DNA of 64,000 nucleotides from assembly GCA_022316685.1 (NCBI GenBank), contig JAKJHU010000046.1:1852001-1916000 (forward strand), in the 5' to 3' direction. The notes under the pieces were generated by a model. The model did no database searches. It saw only the letters and a list, made by a program, of their open reading frames with translations, and was not told the DNA's origin. The position numbers were made by a program, and so were the translations under genes. Below are positions 26,301 to 38,680 of this stretch, piece by piece. Every line of letters starts with the position of its first letter. Position 1 is the first letter of the stretch. The stretch comes from Progne subis subis (taxonomy: Eukaryota > Chordata > Aves > Passeriformes > Hirundinidae).

Positions 26301-29300
26301 CAGTTCCTATAAAAGTGAATATTCTACCAAACATCATATTCTCAACAGAGGTCAGATTGGGGCTAGTTCTGTGTTTTCATTCTTTTCTCTTATTTCGTCT
26401 GTGTGAGAAAAGGCAGGATGTTTTGTTGGTTATTTCATCATGTGTGAAAAATAAAGTGTTGCCAAAATCTACACTGAACATACTTCCTTAAGAAAAGCAG
26501 GTTAAATTACATTAAGCCTCAAGGGGTTTTAGTCATTGTAGAAAAGTCAGTCTGTAGTTTCTACTATACCAGTAGGTTGGAATGCCCATGCTTGCCCAGA
26601 ATATCACTTCTCTATTATTCCGCCTTCTGAATTTTATTTAACATACTAATCTCTAATTGCAGGGTTTTTTTCTATATGTGAGATTTTGGAAAGTCATATA
26701 AAAACCTTTGAGACATTTTATCTTTGTCTCTACTTATATCAAAGCTTGAGCCAGAATTCCTTAAATCTGAAATACCTGTACATGAAAGGAACAGATACTG
26801 TTGAACTGGAAAAATGCAGAAGTCTGATACCATCTCAATTAGTTCTCATATCTTTATGTTGCTGGGACATGAAACAGCACTTAAAACAAGAAGATAGGCA
26901 ATAGAAGGTGATCCGTGTTTGCCACTGAAGTTGTTTCAAGCTTTTATCAGCTCTCTGAATGCCTGTTTAAGAGATGTAACTGCCCATCCTGCAGTCAATG
27001 GTATGTTGTTCTCAGTGCTTGCTTCTGCACACATTCCTATGAATCATCCACATGATTTCACAGCAGATTTTCATGAAACACCTGCATGAAAAAGGGTTGC
27101 TAGAATCAGTCTTTAATTCCTCAATGTATTTTCACATTTTTTAGGATTTTGCAGGGTGGAAAAGGCTCTAAAAAGACAAATATAAGTAAGTCATCAGCAG
27201 TGAAATGTGGCAGTTGCAAGTTTTATTATTTGAATGCTGACAGGTCATTTCCCTTTTGCCTCTTGCATAGACTGTAATATTATCGCCAGTCAGCACCAGC
27301 CATCTGGCTTGTCAGCAGAAGGGCAGGGAAATCACACACCAGGCAGGGAAAGCTGCTTCTTTTCTTTCCCAGGGAAGTCCATGACAGGAAACAAAGGAAG
27401 AAATTATAAACTATGATCAAATAAGATAGAATCATCCACTCAGGAATTTTGTTCTCCTTTCATTGGGTGATGAGAACAAAAGGCTCAATGTTTAGCTGCT
27501 CTGACCTCGAGAAAGCCAAGTCAGTTCTCTGAGCACTGGGGCTTTAATAAGACTAAAAGCAAATGCAGAGAATGGTTATGTTCCAAGGGGAGGACAAGTG
27601 GAGTAGGTTGGGGATGGACTACACTTCTACCAGCTATGAAAGACTATTGAAGAATCCATCTTTGCAGAAAAATATATTGGCTAGAAAATTGGCGTTTTTC
27701 TTGGTGCATGTCAGTCTGACCTATGAAACAAGGTGCAGCACTGCAAGTACAGAAATATGTCACCAGACCTCAACAAAGCCCTTAATTATACAGTGGTTAA
27801 GGAATTACTGCATTGCTAGGAGCATGAAATGCTCAGTAATATCCCACAGCTGTCTGAAGAAACCTTTGTGCTGCTGCCAAATAGTTTGTGGGGACATTAA
27901 AACAAATAGTGAATTCTCAGCAAAAAAAGTTAGACTGAGCTCCTTTACTTACAGAGAACAGCAGTGTTTCTGGGCTCCAAATCTGGGCAATCCTGCCTTG
28001 GTGCCTCTGCCAGTAAGAAAGAAGGGTTCTTAAAACTTTTCTCTGTTTGTGTCTTGGCTGTTTATGGTGTGTGTTTCAATTTGTCTCTTCTCCCTTTCAA
28101 ATACTGTTAGCACACTTGAGTCCTTTTAGACAAACATCATCAGCTGGAATGTGGACCCTAAGGGAGCAATAAGTTACCAGATGTGAGGGATACATCCTCA
28201 TTGGATGTGATCTTACAGTTTTGTTAAAAGCTTGAAACTAATGGAGACATGCAAACTTGTGACAAGAAAACAGTATTTTGAAAACAAAATCTTTTAATAT
28301 CAAGAAGCCTGTTATTTCCAGCCTGGTCAGTGTAGAAGGGGAAAATCTTACAGGTATGGAATGAAGAGAGTTATTTTTGTAAACAGAGTTGAAGAGTTCT
28401 GCTAGTTAACCTGAAAGAATAACATCAAGCAAAGTAGGAAAATGTTATTATGTAGATCTGATTATTTACTATCATCTTCTTTTGTTGCTGTAGGTGAGTC
28501 AGAATTTTTCAGTTTCTTACTGACATATCCCTTTAGTGGACTATAAACCTTAGTTACTGCCTAGACATGCTGTGCAGTTTGACTAATGACTATGTGTGAA
28601 GCATGCTGCTGTCCAAGATAGAGGATCTTACAGATATGCAAAGCCAAAGTGTTTTTAACAGATGAGAATCCATGTTACTATGGCTTGGTTTTGTTCCCTT
28701 TGTAAATCTTTTTGACAAATATGTAGAGCTTCAGTCAGCCATTCTCTGAAATAATTCAGAATTAAATCTGGCAATTAAAGGGCCAAAATTTCTAATGAAA
28801 TGTCCTGACACTTGTGTAAACAGCACTGTCAATTACTAAGCATCCGTCCTGGGAAGGTCAGATGGTTTTTCTTCAGGGTTCCTGTTGCACTGGAGGGGGG
28901 AAAAAAAAAACAAAAACAAAAGGGCTCTGTAGGGCAGAACTGTTGTAGAAAAATAGGCTTTGATTATATGCCTCTATCACATTTTGGCTCCATACAGTCT
29001 TTTTCAGGCCTGCCACTCCTTGCTGACACATTACCAGGTCACCTCCGCTTCCGTCCTTTTGCTCTCTTTTTCCCAGGCAGGCCATCCGCCAGGTCCTATT
29101 GGCCAAGTGCCATTCAATGAGCCTAAGGAGGTCTCCTCTGCAGACCAGAACTATTCTTCAGACCAGATAGAAATCTATTAAAGCTGCTGGATTTTTTTAA
29201 CTGCTTTTATGGGCCATCAGTCCTACACTTGTTCATATCCTTTTGTGGAATTATACATATGGCTTCTTGTGAGTCAGAATGAATTTTCTTGGCAACCAAC

Positions 29301-32300
29301 AACGTTCAGGAGGTGAATTTGCCAAACCCTAAGTTATTCAGTGCCCTTCTGTCTCTGGGGCATTTTAATCTCTGCAGCCATGAGGTTCTTGAAGTATTTG
29401 TGTTAGGCAGCGCTCTCATTGCACAGGAAGATGGCTTTTCAGCCTGACAGTTCTCAGTGCATTTCCTGTCACAATTCTCTGTCACTGCTACCAGAAATAA
29501 TTGGTAAAGTGACCTTACCTTGCTTGCATAGGTTTCTGTTGTCTATGGCATGAGTACTGCTAAGAAAAGAAGTACCAAAACATAGATGTGTGTTTGGAAA
29601 CTCATACCTTTGCCTTCAGTTTGTTTTCTATCAAGTTTTCGCATGAGTTCCCAAGGGAACAGTAGGAGTTGGTCTCACCTTATAACGTGACTGATAATGA
29701 CACTCTTAGCAGCTGAGAATGAACAGCATGGTGAATGTGTGGTTTTAGGAGGAAATGGTTCTTTGTTTCCTTTAACACTGCTTTCCAACAGGATGATCTT
29801 ACTTTCCTTCATTGTATTTATTATTAATTGCTGACATCCTTTATAGGACAGCTTATCTCCTTCCTTCCTTGAATAATGTTTAACCTTCAAGGAGCTACTT
29901 TCTTGCAAATTGGGAAGTACACTCCTTTTCAGGACATTGTGAATATAGAGTAGCAATGTATCATAATACGCTGAATATCTTGGAGTTCTCATTCTGTTCT
30001 GTGGATGGAAACCAACCAGAAGAGCAGTTTTCCTCCCACCTGCTGGAAAGAATGTGAGTGGGGCATATAACTGATTCTATTCCTGCAAACTGTTGATGGA
30101 GAAATTCAGACACATCACCACTCTGTGCTTTAGCAGGTCTGAAATTGAAATTTGACCCTGCATGTTATAAGAGATAGATATCTCTAATGAGAAAAGCAAT
30201 GAATGATTCCTTTTCTTCTGCAGAGACTAAGAAGCTCTGGCTGCAGGCCAGGCTAGCTCTGCTGGCACCTTTGTACACCACTGTCAGTGTAAAGGTGGAC
30301 ACGTTTGAAGGTGCTGATTCACATCTATGTGATACTGCATTACAGTTTTTGTTACTGACAATAGCTTGGGTAAGTGCTTCTGGAGAAACCACAATCCCCC
30401 GTGCTCAATGGATCCGCTACTTCAAGCTTTATTTACTTACTTAATTTATTCTTACACTCGTTTTCAGGCCTTGTGTTTGTGGTGAGGGTTAGTGCATTCC
30501 TATAGAACTAATGAAAGGTTATGGGGTGCTTTAAAAAAGTTGCATTTAGAAGCCACTTTAGTGTGATCAATTAATTTTTCATACCATATCAGCCTTTGAG
30601 AAGGAATCCCTACTTATTTGACCAACCACATGTAAATCATGTTCTTAAAACAAGTGAATAATTGAAATTCTTAAATATGCAATGAATTGTGAGGGGTTTT
30701 TCAGTTCTATTTTCTTTTCCTAAGGCAGAAATGCCTTACAACATGAACATGTGAAGAATATGCTCACTGCATTCAATCACTTTAAATTTGTGGTACTGCA
30801 CTTTATTGCAGGTCATTTGTATTGGAGAAGGTCATTAACCAGAAAGGTACAATTAGCTTACCTTAATGATGAACACACAGACTAAAGCTGCTGCAGCTGC
30901 AACTGTAAACGGATGAAGCCACCTGAAATGTGATTTACACAAAATTAGCTTATACCTACAAGTAGTAGTTTAGCCTATAGTTAAACAAAACACAGGGACA
31001 CAGATCCTATTGGTAACCTCAGAGTGGACATTAAAAATTACCCTTCAATCTTCCTGCTTGAATCTGTTCCTTGCCTACTTGGTACATGACAATTGGAAAA
31101 GCAAGGCAGGTACACACTCCCTAATGCTGGGGGAAGGACCTCTTATGCAAAAAAGCTACAAGCAAAGTATTCTCATTCCTTTCCCAATTCATTAAGCAAT
31201 GCTGTGCTTTTTGTTATGTCTGCTTTCATCCTGTCTCATGTAGCAGTGAGGGGTTTTCCTTCTCTTCAAGCTAAGACAAGACTGAGGGAATGCTGAGGAG
31301 CTCATAAAAATATTGCTTTTGATCAACTGGGAAATTCACCGATACATAATTATAAATGATCACCTGCTTGAGTTGCCTGGATAACAAGAGGTCTAGTCCA
31401 CTACAGAATCTGCTAATACAGTTATATATTTCACATGCTTTTAGCAATGTCATCATAGATAGGTATTTGATCTATCCAATTTGACATCCTACCTTTTTAC
31501 CTGGCTGCTAACTGAGAGTTAGGTGAGCATCAATTTCCAGTCTCCCCTCTCACCCTGAAAAAACATAAGCTGCTTTACTGTAGTAGCTAGTTTTGTGCCC
31601 TGGAGGGACCCTGGATTCAGGAGCTGCAAGGCTAAGTTTTAGTACCAGCTCTGTCACTGACTCACACATTGGCTGTAAGAATCTTCACTGCTGTTGGATT
31701 ATTTAAAATGTCCAGTCCACTCATTTAAAGCTTGTCTTTTCTTAGGATTCTTGGGATCTTTTGTAGAATTATTATTTATTTTCAATTTGAATCAAACCAT
31801 TCAAATACATTCAAATCAGTTCCATGAATCAACATCTTAAAACATATTCTTTAACTGAAAGTGTCTGAAAATTCTCTTGATAGTCAGAAAAGTTAGCTGT
31901 CTGTCAGGCTCAGGAAGTGTCAATCTGTTAAGTTGAAGATCTGCTCCCTGGCTGAACTCTGCTCATGTGCCATGTCATCTGCAGCTTCACCTCTAGGACA
32001 TGAGGATGGAGGCCTTGCATATCAGTGAAGGCTGGAAGGAGGCTTCTTTCCTTCCCTTGCACATGGCTGATGAATCTGCTAACGCCGTATGTTATACAGA
32101 CCAAAAGCTAAAAAATACAGACACGAGACCGGAGGATCCAAGGAAACAAGAAGCAGTAAGCAATAGGTGAGCCTGCAGGAGGCTGTGCAGGAGTGGAGGG
32201 TATAATACTGTTTGAAGAGATTTGGAGAATTATTGAGGGCACAATGAAAACGATGTATGTCTCCATTGACATTTACATGACAGAAGCTATTTATGAAAGA

Positions 32301-34292
32301 AGCGTTACTTAGGGGAATCCCTGGAACAGACTGTTCAGATTGTGTGGTTGTAAGTATGTTTAGGCTGGAAATTTAAATTCTCTGACCATCTCAGCTCTTG
32401 GTCTGGGGCACCTTCCCAAATGATGCAATGAGTCAAAAAGCATATTATTATTTCACAGATAAGATCAGTCATTTTAAGAAACAGGATGTTCTGAAGTGGC
32501 TTCCTTCAAAATCCAAGGCTCAGCATGTCCCCTAATCTGATATTCTTAATATTTGTTCTCTAGCAAATTAAAGCATTACTTTTCTAAGGATCCTTGTACT
32601 GGGGCTCTTATATGTTTGCTTTTGAGTATCTGTGTTTGGATAATTTAATCTTTGTTTTCATCTCTGTCACTGGACTTCTTCAAGGAAACCAAAATATTTT
32701 GTAGAAAGAAAAACAGTGCTATTAGGCACAGGCTGAAGACATAATGGAAATACACCATGCAATGTAATCTGCTTTTAATTAGTCATATCATTCAACTATT
32801 GCTAGTTAAAGAAGACACTGGAAACAAAACGTTTGGCCTCAGAAAAACTAAAATGTGTTATAAGAAATAAATATAGAAAATTGATAAATCAGAGTGAAAT
32901 TAATCATATCTCAGCAAACAATCATCATGCAATGGCTGGGATAATTTCAAGTGTATAAGAGGTACAAATGGGCTTGAAATAACATGGGGCTTTTTGCTTT
33001 GAGTTAGAGCATTAATATGATAAAGCTTTGATTCTTTACTGCTGTATTTACCCAAAAGAAAGACCAGCTTTTTTTAAAGTTAAACTACTTGGAAAAAGTA
33101 ATTCTAGATTCTGTCCTTCTCCCTTTAGGTTAATGTGGTAATTAAGATCTGCTTTTTTAAAACAGAGCAACTATTCAAAAGCTTTCTTTTTTTCATTCAG
33201 ATTATGTCATGTTATGTAGTAGCCACAGCACAAAACTATCCTCACCATTTTGCTTCTGCTTTTCTTCCAAAGTTGTTTTCTTTGTCCTATCCTTAGTTTG
33301 TCCTGTGACAACCAGTTAGGCTACCTGCCAGTTGTACTGGGCAGTTTTCCCATATCCCTTAAATGATTCAGCTATTGAACAGCTGTAGGAATATCAGTTA
33401 TAGATCAAAGCCCCATTATGCTAAGGAACTGTACAAACACAAGGTGAGCACCCAGTGCTTTGCCTTAAAAAGTACAGGGTAAGTGGAGTAACATTCTAAG
33501 TGCCTAACTGCTGTGTGAAAAAGCATATTTGTTTTGAACCTTACCTCTGCAGGATGGTGACAATGAGAATCTCTTTAGTGAACCAGTGAAGAGGCTTGTC
33601 TGCCTGCCTTTTTTTCTTTAGATGGTCTATAATACATTGGCTACAACACTGAGCTACACTTTTGCTTTCTCCCCCAAGCGTGATTATGGGGTTGTGTGAC
33701 ACAAGGTGAATGTGGTTGGTGTTTGCTACCGTTGCTCCATGCCCCTCAGCAAAGGCAGGCCAATGTGCCCAGATGCCAGGGTGGTGTGCCCATCTCCCTG
33801 AGCCCTGCCAGTGTCACAGGCAAGGCAGGTTTGCTCCAGACCCAGCTGGGCTCTCCAGGTGAGTCAGGGCTGTGCGCACTGCACCTCCATAGACCCCTAC
33901 AGAATGGCAGCCGCTGTGCGTGGCGAGGAGCTGGTCACGTGTGTTATGTGCTGAATGCACTCTGCAGTTTCCATTTTAGATTATTGGAAGTTTTGGGGTG
34001 CATTTTCCAGACCTAGTTGGTTCATTTGTGAATCCCAGCTAGGCACTTGTCCTGTAAGAGCAGCTTCCAGGTAAGCTTTCCACCCAAACACATTTTTTGA
34101 TCAATTCACAATGAAGATTAAAGCTTGGTTACCATAGGCACGGAAGTATGAAGGGGCTCCTGCTTACCCAAAGCAGTCAAACAAATTATAATTTTTTGTC
34201 CAGCATAAAGAAATATAATAAGGAGACCTTTTCTTTTGTGCCTTTGATCCCTTTGTGAGAAGGGGAGAGGGGTGCTCGGGGGCAGCAGGGGC

Positions 34293-35155
34293 AGGTGCTC
34301 TTTGGGGAAAGCAAGCTGTGCTCTCTGGAGAAGGTGAGCTGTGCTCCCTGGAGAAGCTGAGCTGTGCTCTCCGGGGAAAGCGAGCTGTGCTCTCTGGAGA
34401 AGATGAGCTGTGCTCTCCAGAGAAGGTGAAGGTGAGCTGTGCTCTCTGGGAAGGTGAGCTGTGCTCTCCAGAGAAGGTGAAGGTGAGCTGTGCTCTCTGG
34501 GAAGGTGAGCTGTGCTCTCCAGAGAAGGTGAAGGTGAGCTGTGCTCTCTGGGAAGGTGAGCTGTGCTCTCCAGAGAAGGTGAAGGTGAGCTGTGCTCTCT
34601 GGGAAGGTAAGCTATGCTCTCCAGAGAAGGTGAAGGTGAGCTGTGCTCTCTGGGAAGGTAAGCTATGCTCTCCAGAGAAGGTGAAGGTGAGCTGTGCTCT
34701 CTGGGAAGGTAAGCTATGCTCTCCAGAGAAGGTGAAGGTGAGCTGTGCTCTCTGGGAAGGTGAGCTGTGCTCTCCAGAGAAGGTGAAGGTGAGCTGTGCT
34801 CTCTGGGAAGGTGAGCTGTGTTCTCCAGAGAAGGTGAAGGTGAGCTGCGCTCACTGGGAAGGTGAGCTGTGTTCTCCAGAGAAGGTGAAGGTGAGCTGTG
34901 CTCTCTGGGAAGGTGAGCTGTGTTCTCCAGAGAAGGTGAAGGTGAGCTGTGCTCTCTGGGAAGGTAAGCTATGCTCTCCAGAGAAGGTGAAGGTGAGCTG
35001 TGCTCTCCAGAGAAGGTGAAGGTGAGCTGTGCTCTCCAGAGAAGGTGATGGTGAGCTGTGCTCTCTGGGAAGGTAAGCTATGCTCTCCAGAGAAGGTGAA
35101 GGTGAGCTGTGCTCTCTGGGAAGGTAAGCTATGCTCTCCAGAGAAGGTGAAGGCG
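34293..35155 (+). repeat. Compound minisatellite: 23-bp units growing into a 51-bp dimer array
   Basis: The motif AGCTGTGCTCTC recurs through the block. The left edge (34,314-34,434) has five units with starts 23 bases apart (34,314, 34,337, 34,360, 34,383, 34,406), the last extended to 29. From 34,435 a 51-bp dimer made of a 22-bp and a 29-bp unit repeats eleven times (34,435, 34,486 and so on to 34,945). Two lone 29-bp units follow (34,996 and 35,025), then two more dimers (35,054 and 35,105). Two dimer types are mixed: one reads GGTGAGCTGTG at the internal junction and the other GGTAAGCTATG, the two substitutions always occurring together. Because 51 is divisible by three, the + strand stays open for 254 codons (34,255-35,019) with a 17-residue repeat. 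I regard that frame as a by-product of the repeat, not a gene. Confidence 0.95.
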
Positions 35156-38100
35156 CAGCTGGAGTGCAGTTGGTGAGCAGGGCAGGCACTGTGCCCCAGC
35201 CAGCGCCGCTGCCAGCTGAGCACGGAGCGGCACGGCTGAGGTCATGCCAGGAGGGCAGGGAGGTAGAGACCAGGCATGTTCACACCCCCGACACAGCCTG
35301 GGCAAGGATCGAGGCTGAGGGTCTTTGCTTCAGCACCACTCCTCAGCTGTTGCCTGGAAAAAAAGGGCAAGTCCCAGTTTCCGAATCTGAACCCAGATTA
35401 CTGTTGAACACTATCAGGACAGACCTGGAGCACAGACACAGAAACCCTGGGGCAGGGGAGGTGCAGGCAGGGCTCTGGCAGGTAGAACTTGCAGGGTTGC
35501 CCTGGCTCTGGGGACTGGATGGTGAAGGTACGGACTTGTCTCCGTTTGCCCTGACCTGTTTCCAGTTGTTTATGCAAGAACATCTGAAGTGCCTGTTTAT
35601 CTGCAGACGTTGTTCATATCAGTGAGGTATGGCTTTGATTTTAACAAGGTATGTGAGTGCAAGTGTTTGGGGGTTTCACTTATTTGTCAAATTAACAGTT
35701 CAAAAACCAAAATCCTTAAAAAGGCTAAACTACCAATTTACCTATTCCTGATGTGCGAGGTGAACAGCAATTAATCATATCTACTATTTGCATAACATTG
35801 TTCAGACAAATTACAGGGAGAGATATCATTATAACTTATATAATCCAGAGGAGGAAAGCCGGTCTCAGTGAGGTCAAACAAGAAGTGAGCCAGCATGTGT
35901 GAGGTCAGTCTTCCAAGAATTAATATTTGGCAGACGAAAACAACTGAGGGTCTCTTTATTTTATTTTTCCCCAGAGATACTGAACATCCACAGCTTGTTT
36001 TGAAATTACCAGGAACTCAAGCATTTCTGAAAATCAGTTCATATTTGTCACCCACTTCTACTTCTAAATAGGTATGGTAACTTTTGGTGCTGCAGTTTGA
36101 GCCAAGAGACTTGCATACAGAGAATTAACACTTAGCTCTTCTGGAGGATTAGACACTGAGATCCATGATTGAAAATCATGCTTCCAACCAGCTTTATTGT
36201 AAAGTTTCTGGGTATCTGGGTGTGACAGGATGAGAGCAGTAGCTTTGCTCCACTACTGTGTTTGAATCTGCCAGTTTATACTAGTTGCCTTGCTGATGCT
36301 TTTTTCCTCATTTTCTGATTTTTCCAGCTCACAGCTGCAAAAGAAAAGCTGTGGAGTCTATACAATACAGCTTTACTGAGGCAAATCTTAACCCTCTGAC
36401 ATGTCATTCTCATTTGGCTCATCTCTTGCTAGTAAAAAATTTACTCTGCATTTGGGGCTGAGACTCTACACAAGCCTCAGGAAGAAGCCCACACTGTTGG
36501 ATTCCAAGGGTCTGGATGAAGCAGACTGCACCATTTCCCATCACACAGGAGCACCCAGCTGTAACCAGCACCCACACTGCACCTCCAACACACTTCTAGG
36601 TGAGTCAATGGCACAGAAGACCAATTGCCTATCAGAGTGAAGCAAAGAATTGCCGTCATTCATCACCAGCTGAGACCAGCGGCTGAAACCTTTTGGGAAC
36701 AGCCTCCAGATGGACATTAGCCTGGAACTGGAGTGTTCCCAAATATTTGAGGAACCCCTCTGAGCCCTCAACCAAGCTGCCTTGCTGGCTACCCATTTCT
36801 AACCCAAGTACCATGTTACTAATTTCCAAGACAGTTCTCATTGGATGAAATAACTTGTGTCAAATCTGATCTTCAGTGTTGCTTTTACAAAAAGAATGAA
36901 TTAGTATTGCCATAGCTCTGTGGCTATAGCTGGCTGCTTTCTGTAGGGTCTTCTAAGGAAGGGCTGAGGCTTCTGTGGATACTGATCCAGGATAAGCAGT
37001 GAATCAGGCTCTCTTCTTTGTCTGGGTAGGACATGTTTAAGATCCTTCCTTTCCTCCCTCACTCGCCAGGATACTGACAAAATTTTGCAGAGAAGCCTGC
37101 AGAGCGCACTGTGAACTAGATCAGCTGCACAACAGAGCTTATTAGTGCAGCTTGCCAGTCTCTTCCAAATATCACAGTTGTCTTCACATTTTGAAAAGCA
37201 ATTAAAATCAACAGCACATAACAGATTACAGCTGTAGTAAACATTTCCCTTGGCCATGGCAAACAGCCCTGGGAGCTCTAAACTGCAAACAACAGCCCCT
37301 CCTCCTGTTTGCAGTGGGGATGCACATTTAGGTTCAACTCTGCAAAAACGGTTTTTCTCCCAAATTTTTGTTTGCCCTTTGTAAGCCATCTGGGGAGCCA
37401 TAACCTCCAGAATATTACATTTAGAAAAACTAAGTTCCCTGAGCAAACTGGGGCTCATTATTCTGGAGTTTATGAAAAGCATAGACTCTAGGTAGAAACA
37501 TGTATTAATCATGGATTGCTGAGAGGGATGCACACCCTACATAGTATTCATTTCTCACTGACTACAGGTTTATCTGGTTGATCCCACACATTGATATTCA
37601 TTAGCCAAATGAATACACCCACAACCAAACAGCATGAGTTTGCGGGGTTGTTAGTTGGCATAACTTCAGTGACTGTTAACAAGCCTTCATTCTTTATATA
37701 GCAGTTGTCAGTCAGAGCCCTGTTTGTGATTTATAGGAGAGATAACTGCTATCACATCTTGCAAATAAAGAGAAAAGGAAATAGCATAGGGCTTGTCTGA
37801 GGCTACTGTGGAGCCAATGGCTTAAAATATGACAGCTCCAAGTCTGTATTTGCAAATGCAAATTGTCTGATGGCATTGACCTTTTCCTACTGGTCACAAT
37901 TCCTGTGAGGCGCATTAGGCCACAAAGAGAGCCTGTATTTGAAAATAATTTTTCAGGAATAATGAGCTCTCAGAGCCTGTGTTAATTTTAAGCTAGATGT
38001 TACCACAGGAATGTGTCATGTTTCATAATGTATTATCCTTTCACTCTTTGATCAGTTCCTTCTTTTTGTTGGGTTTGCAATTAAATGTCTTGCAGGAGAT

Positions 38101-38680
38101 TCCCCATTTTGATTGGATTCGCTGATTACTTGTCGGGGCATTGCAGGAATTAGGCTGCAGGAGGGTGATTTGTTGGGGAGGGCAGCACCACACCCAGCCG
38201 TTCCGTCACACACCTCGGAGCCCTTACAGTGGGGTAAGTGCTGAATTCATCACCTGCGCTATGCTCTGTGCTTGGCGCTGAGCTGGGGCAGAGCTTGGAT
38301 TGTACACTTACAGGAATCTTGAGCTGCTGTTCAGATAGCCGAAAATCCAAACAAACCCAGGTCCTACAGCCTGCATAAGCCCAGTGAATTATTTGAAATT
38401 TTTCTGTCAGTGTAAATTTTTGAAGCGGTTTGAACAGGTTATATCTTTAAAATCTTTAAGTCAAGTTTCAGAAACTACTAAGGGCACAAGCTACAGCTCA
38501 AAAAAACAACCAACAAACCAACCAAACCCCCCAAAACACCTCATCCGTGTCGCATTCTGAACACCTTACGGACAAAACCACCGGCTGCTGTGTCTTGGGC
38601 CGCAGCCGAGCAGCAGGCTGTGGGTGGCCCGCAGGCCTCTGCAGGCACACGGCTGCCCGGCTGTGCTCCTCCGGGACCAG
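35156..38680. other. Intergenic DNA between two minisatellites
   Basis: The first 400 bases are moderately GC-rich; the rest is AT-rich. A 210-codon - strand open frame (36,901-37,533) begins and ends in ordinary sequence, has no recognisable domain and is cysteine-rich without a clear spacing pattern. I see no known gene, tRNA or retrotransposon. Confidence 0.5.

Larger units (their letters stand above)
15001..34292. other. Intergenic DNA, no recognised gene
   Basis: Mostly unique AT-rich sequence. A runs occur at 16,176-16,191, 19,286-19,303 and 23,283-23,300. A 17-base direct repeat flanks a TA tract at 18,936-18,995. More GC-balanced patches lie at about 15,100-15,400, 19,900-20,300 and 33,690-34,000. 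Several - strand stretches between 25,738 and 33,804 combine splice-like signals with open phases that can be chained; see the findings. Because I recognise no protein family in the chain, I do not annotate a gene here. Confidence 0.5.

Noticed and set aside
34255..35019. A 254-codon + strand repeat protein
   Set aside because: The frame is open because the 51-bp unit is a multiple of three and lacks stops in that phase. The lone 29-bp units break the phase, and there is no domain or conserved flanking exon.
36901..37533. A 210-codon - strand frame rich in cysteine
   Set aside because: No known family, no convincing cysteine spacing, and no clear splice or promoter context. It might be an exon but cannot be supported from sequence alone.
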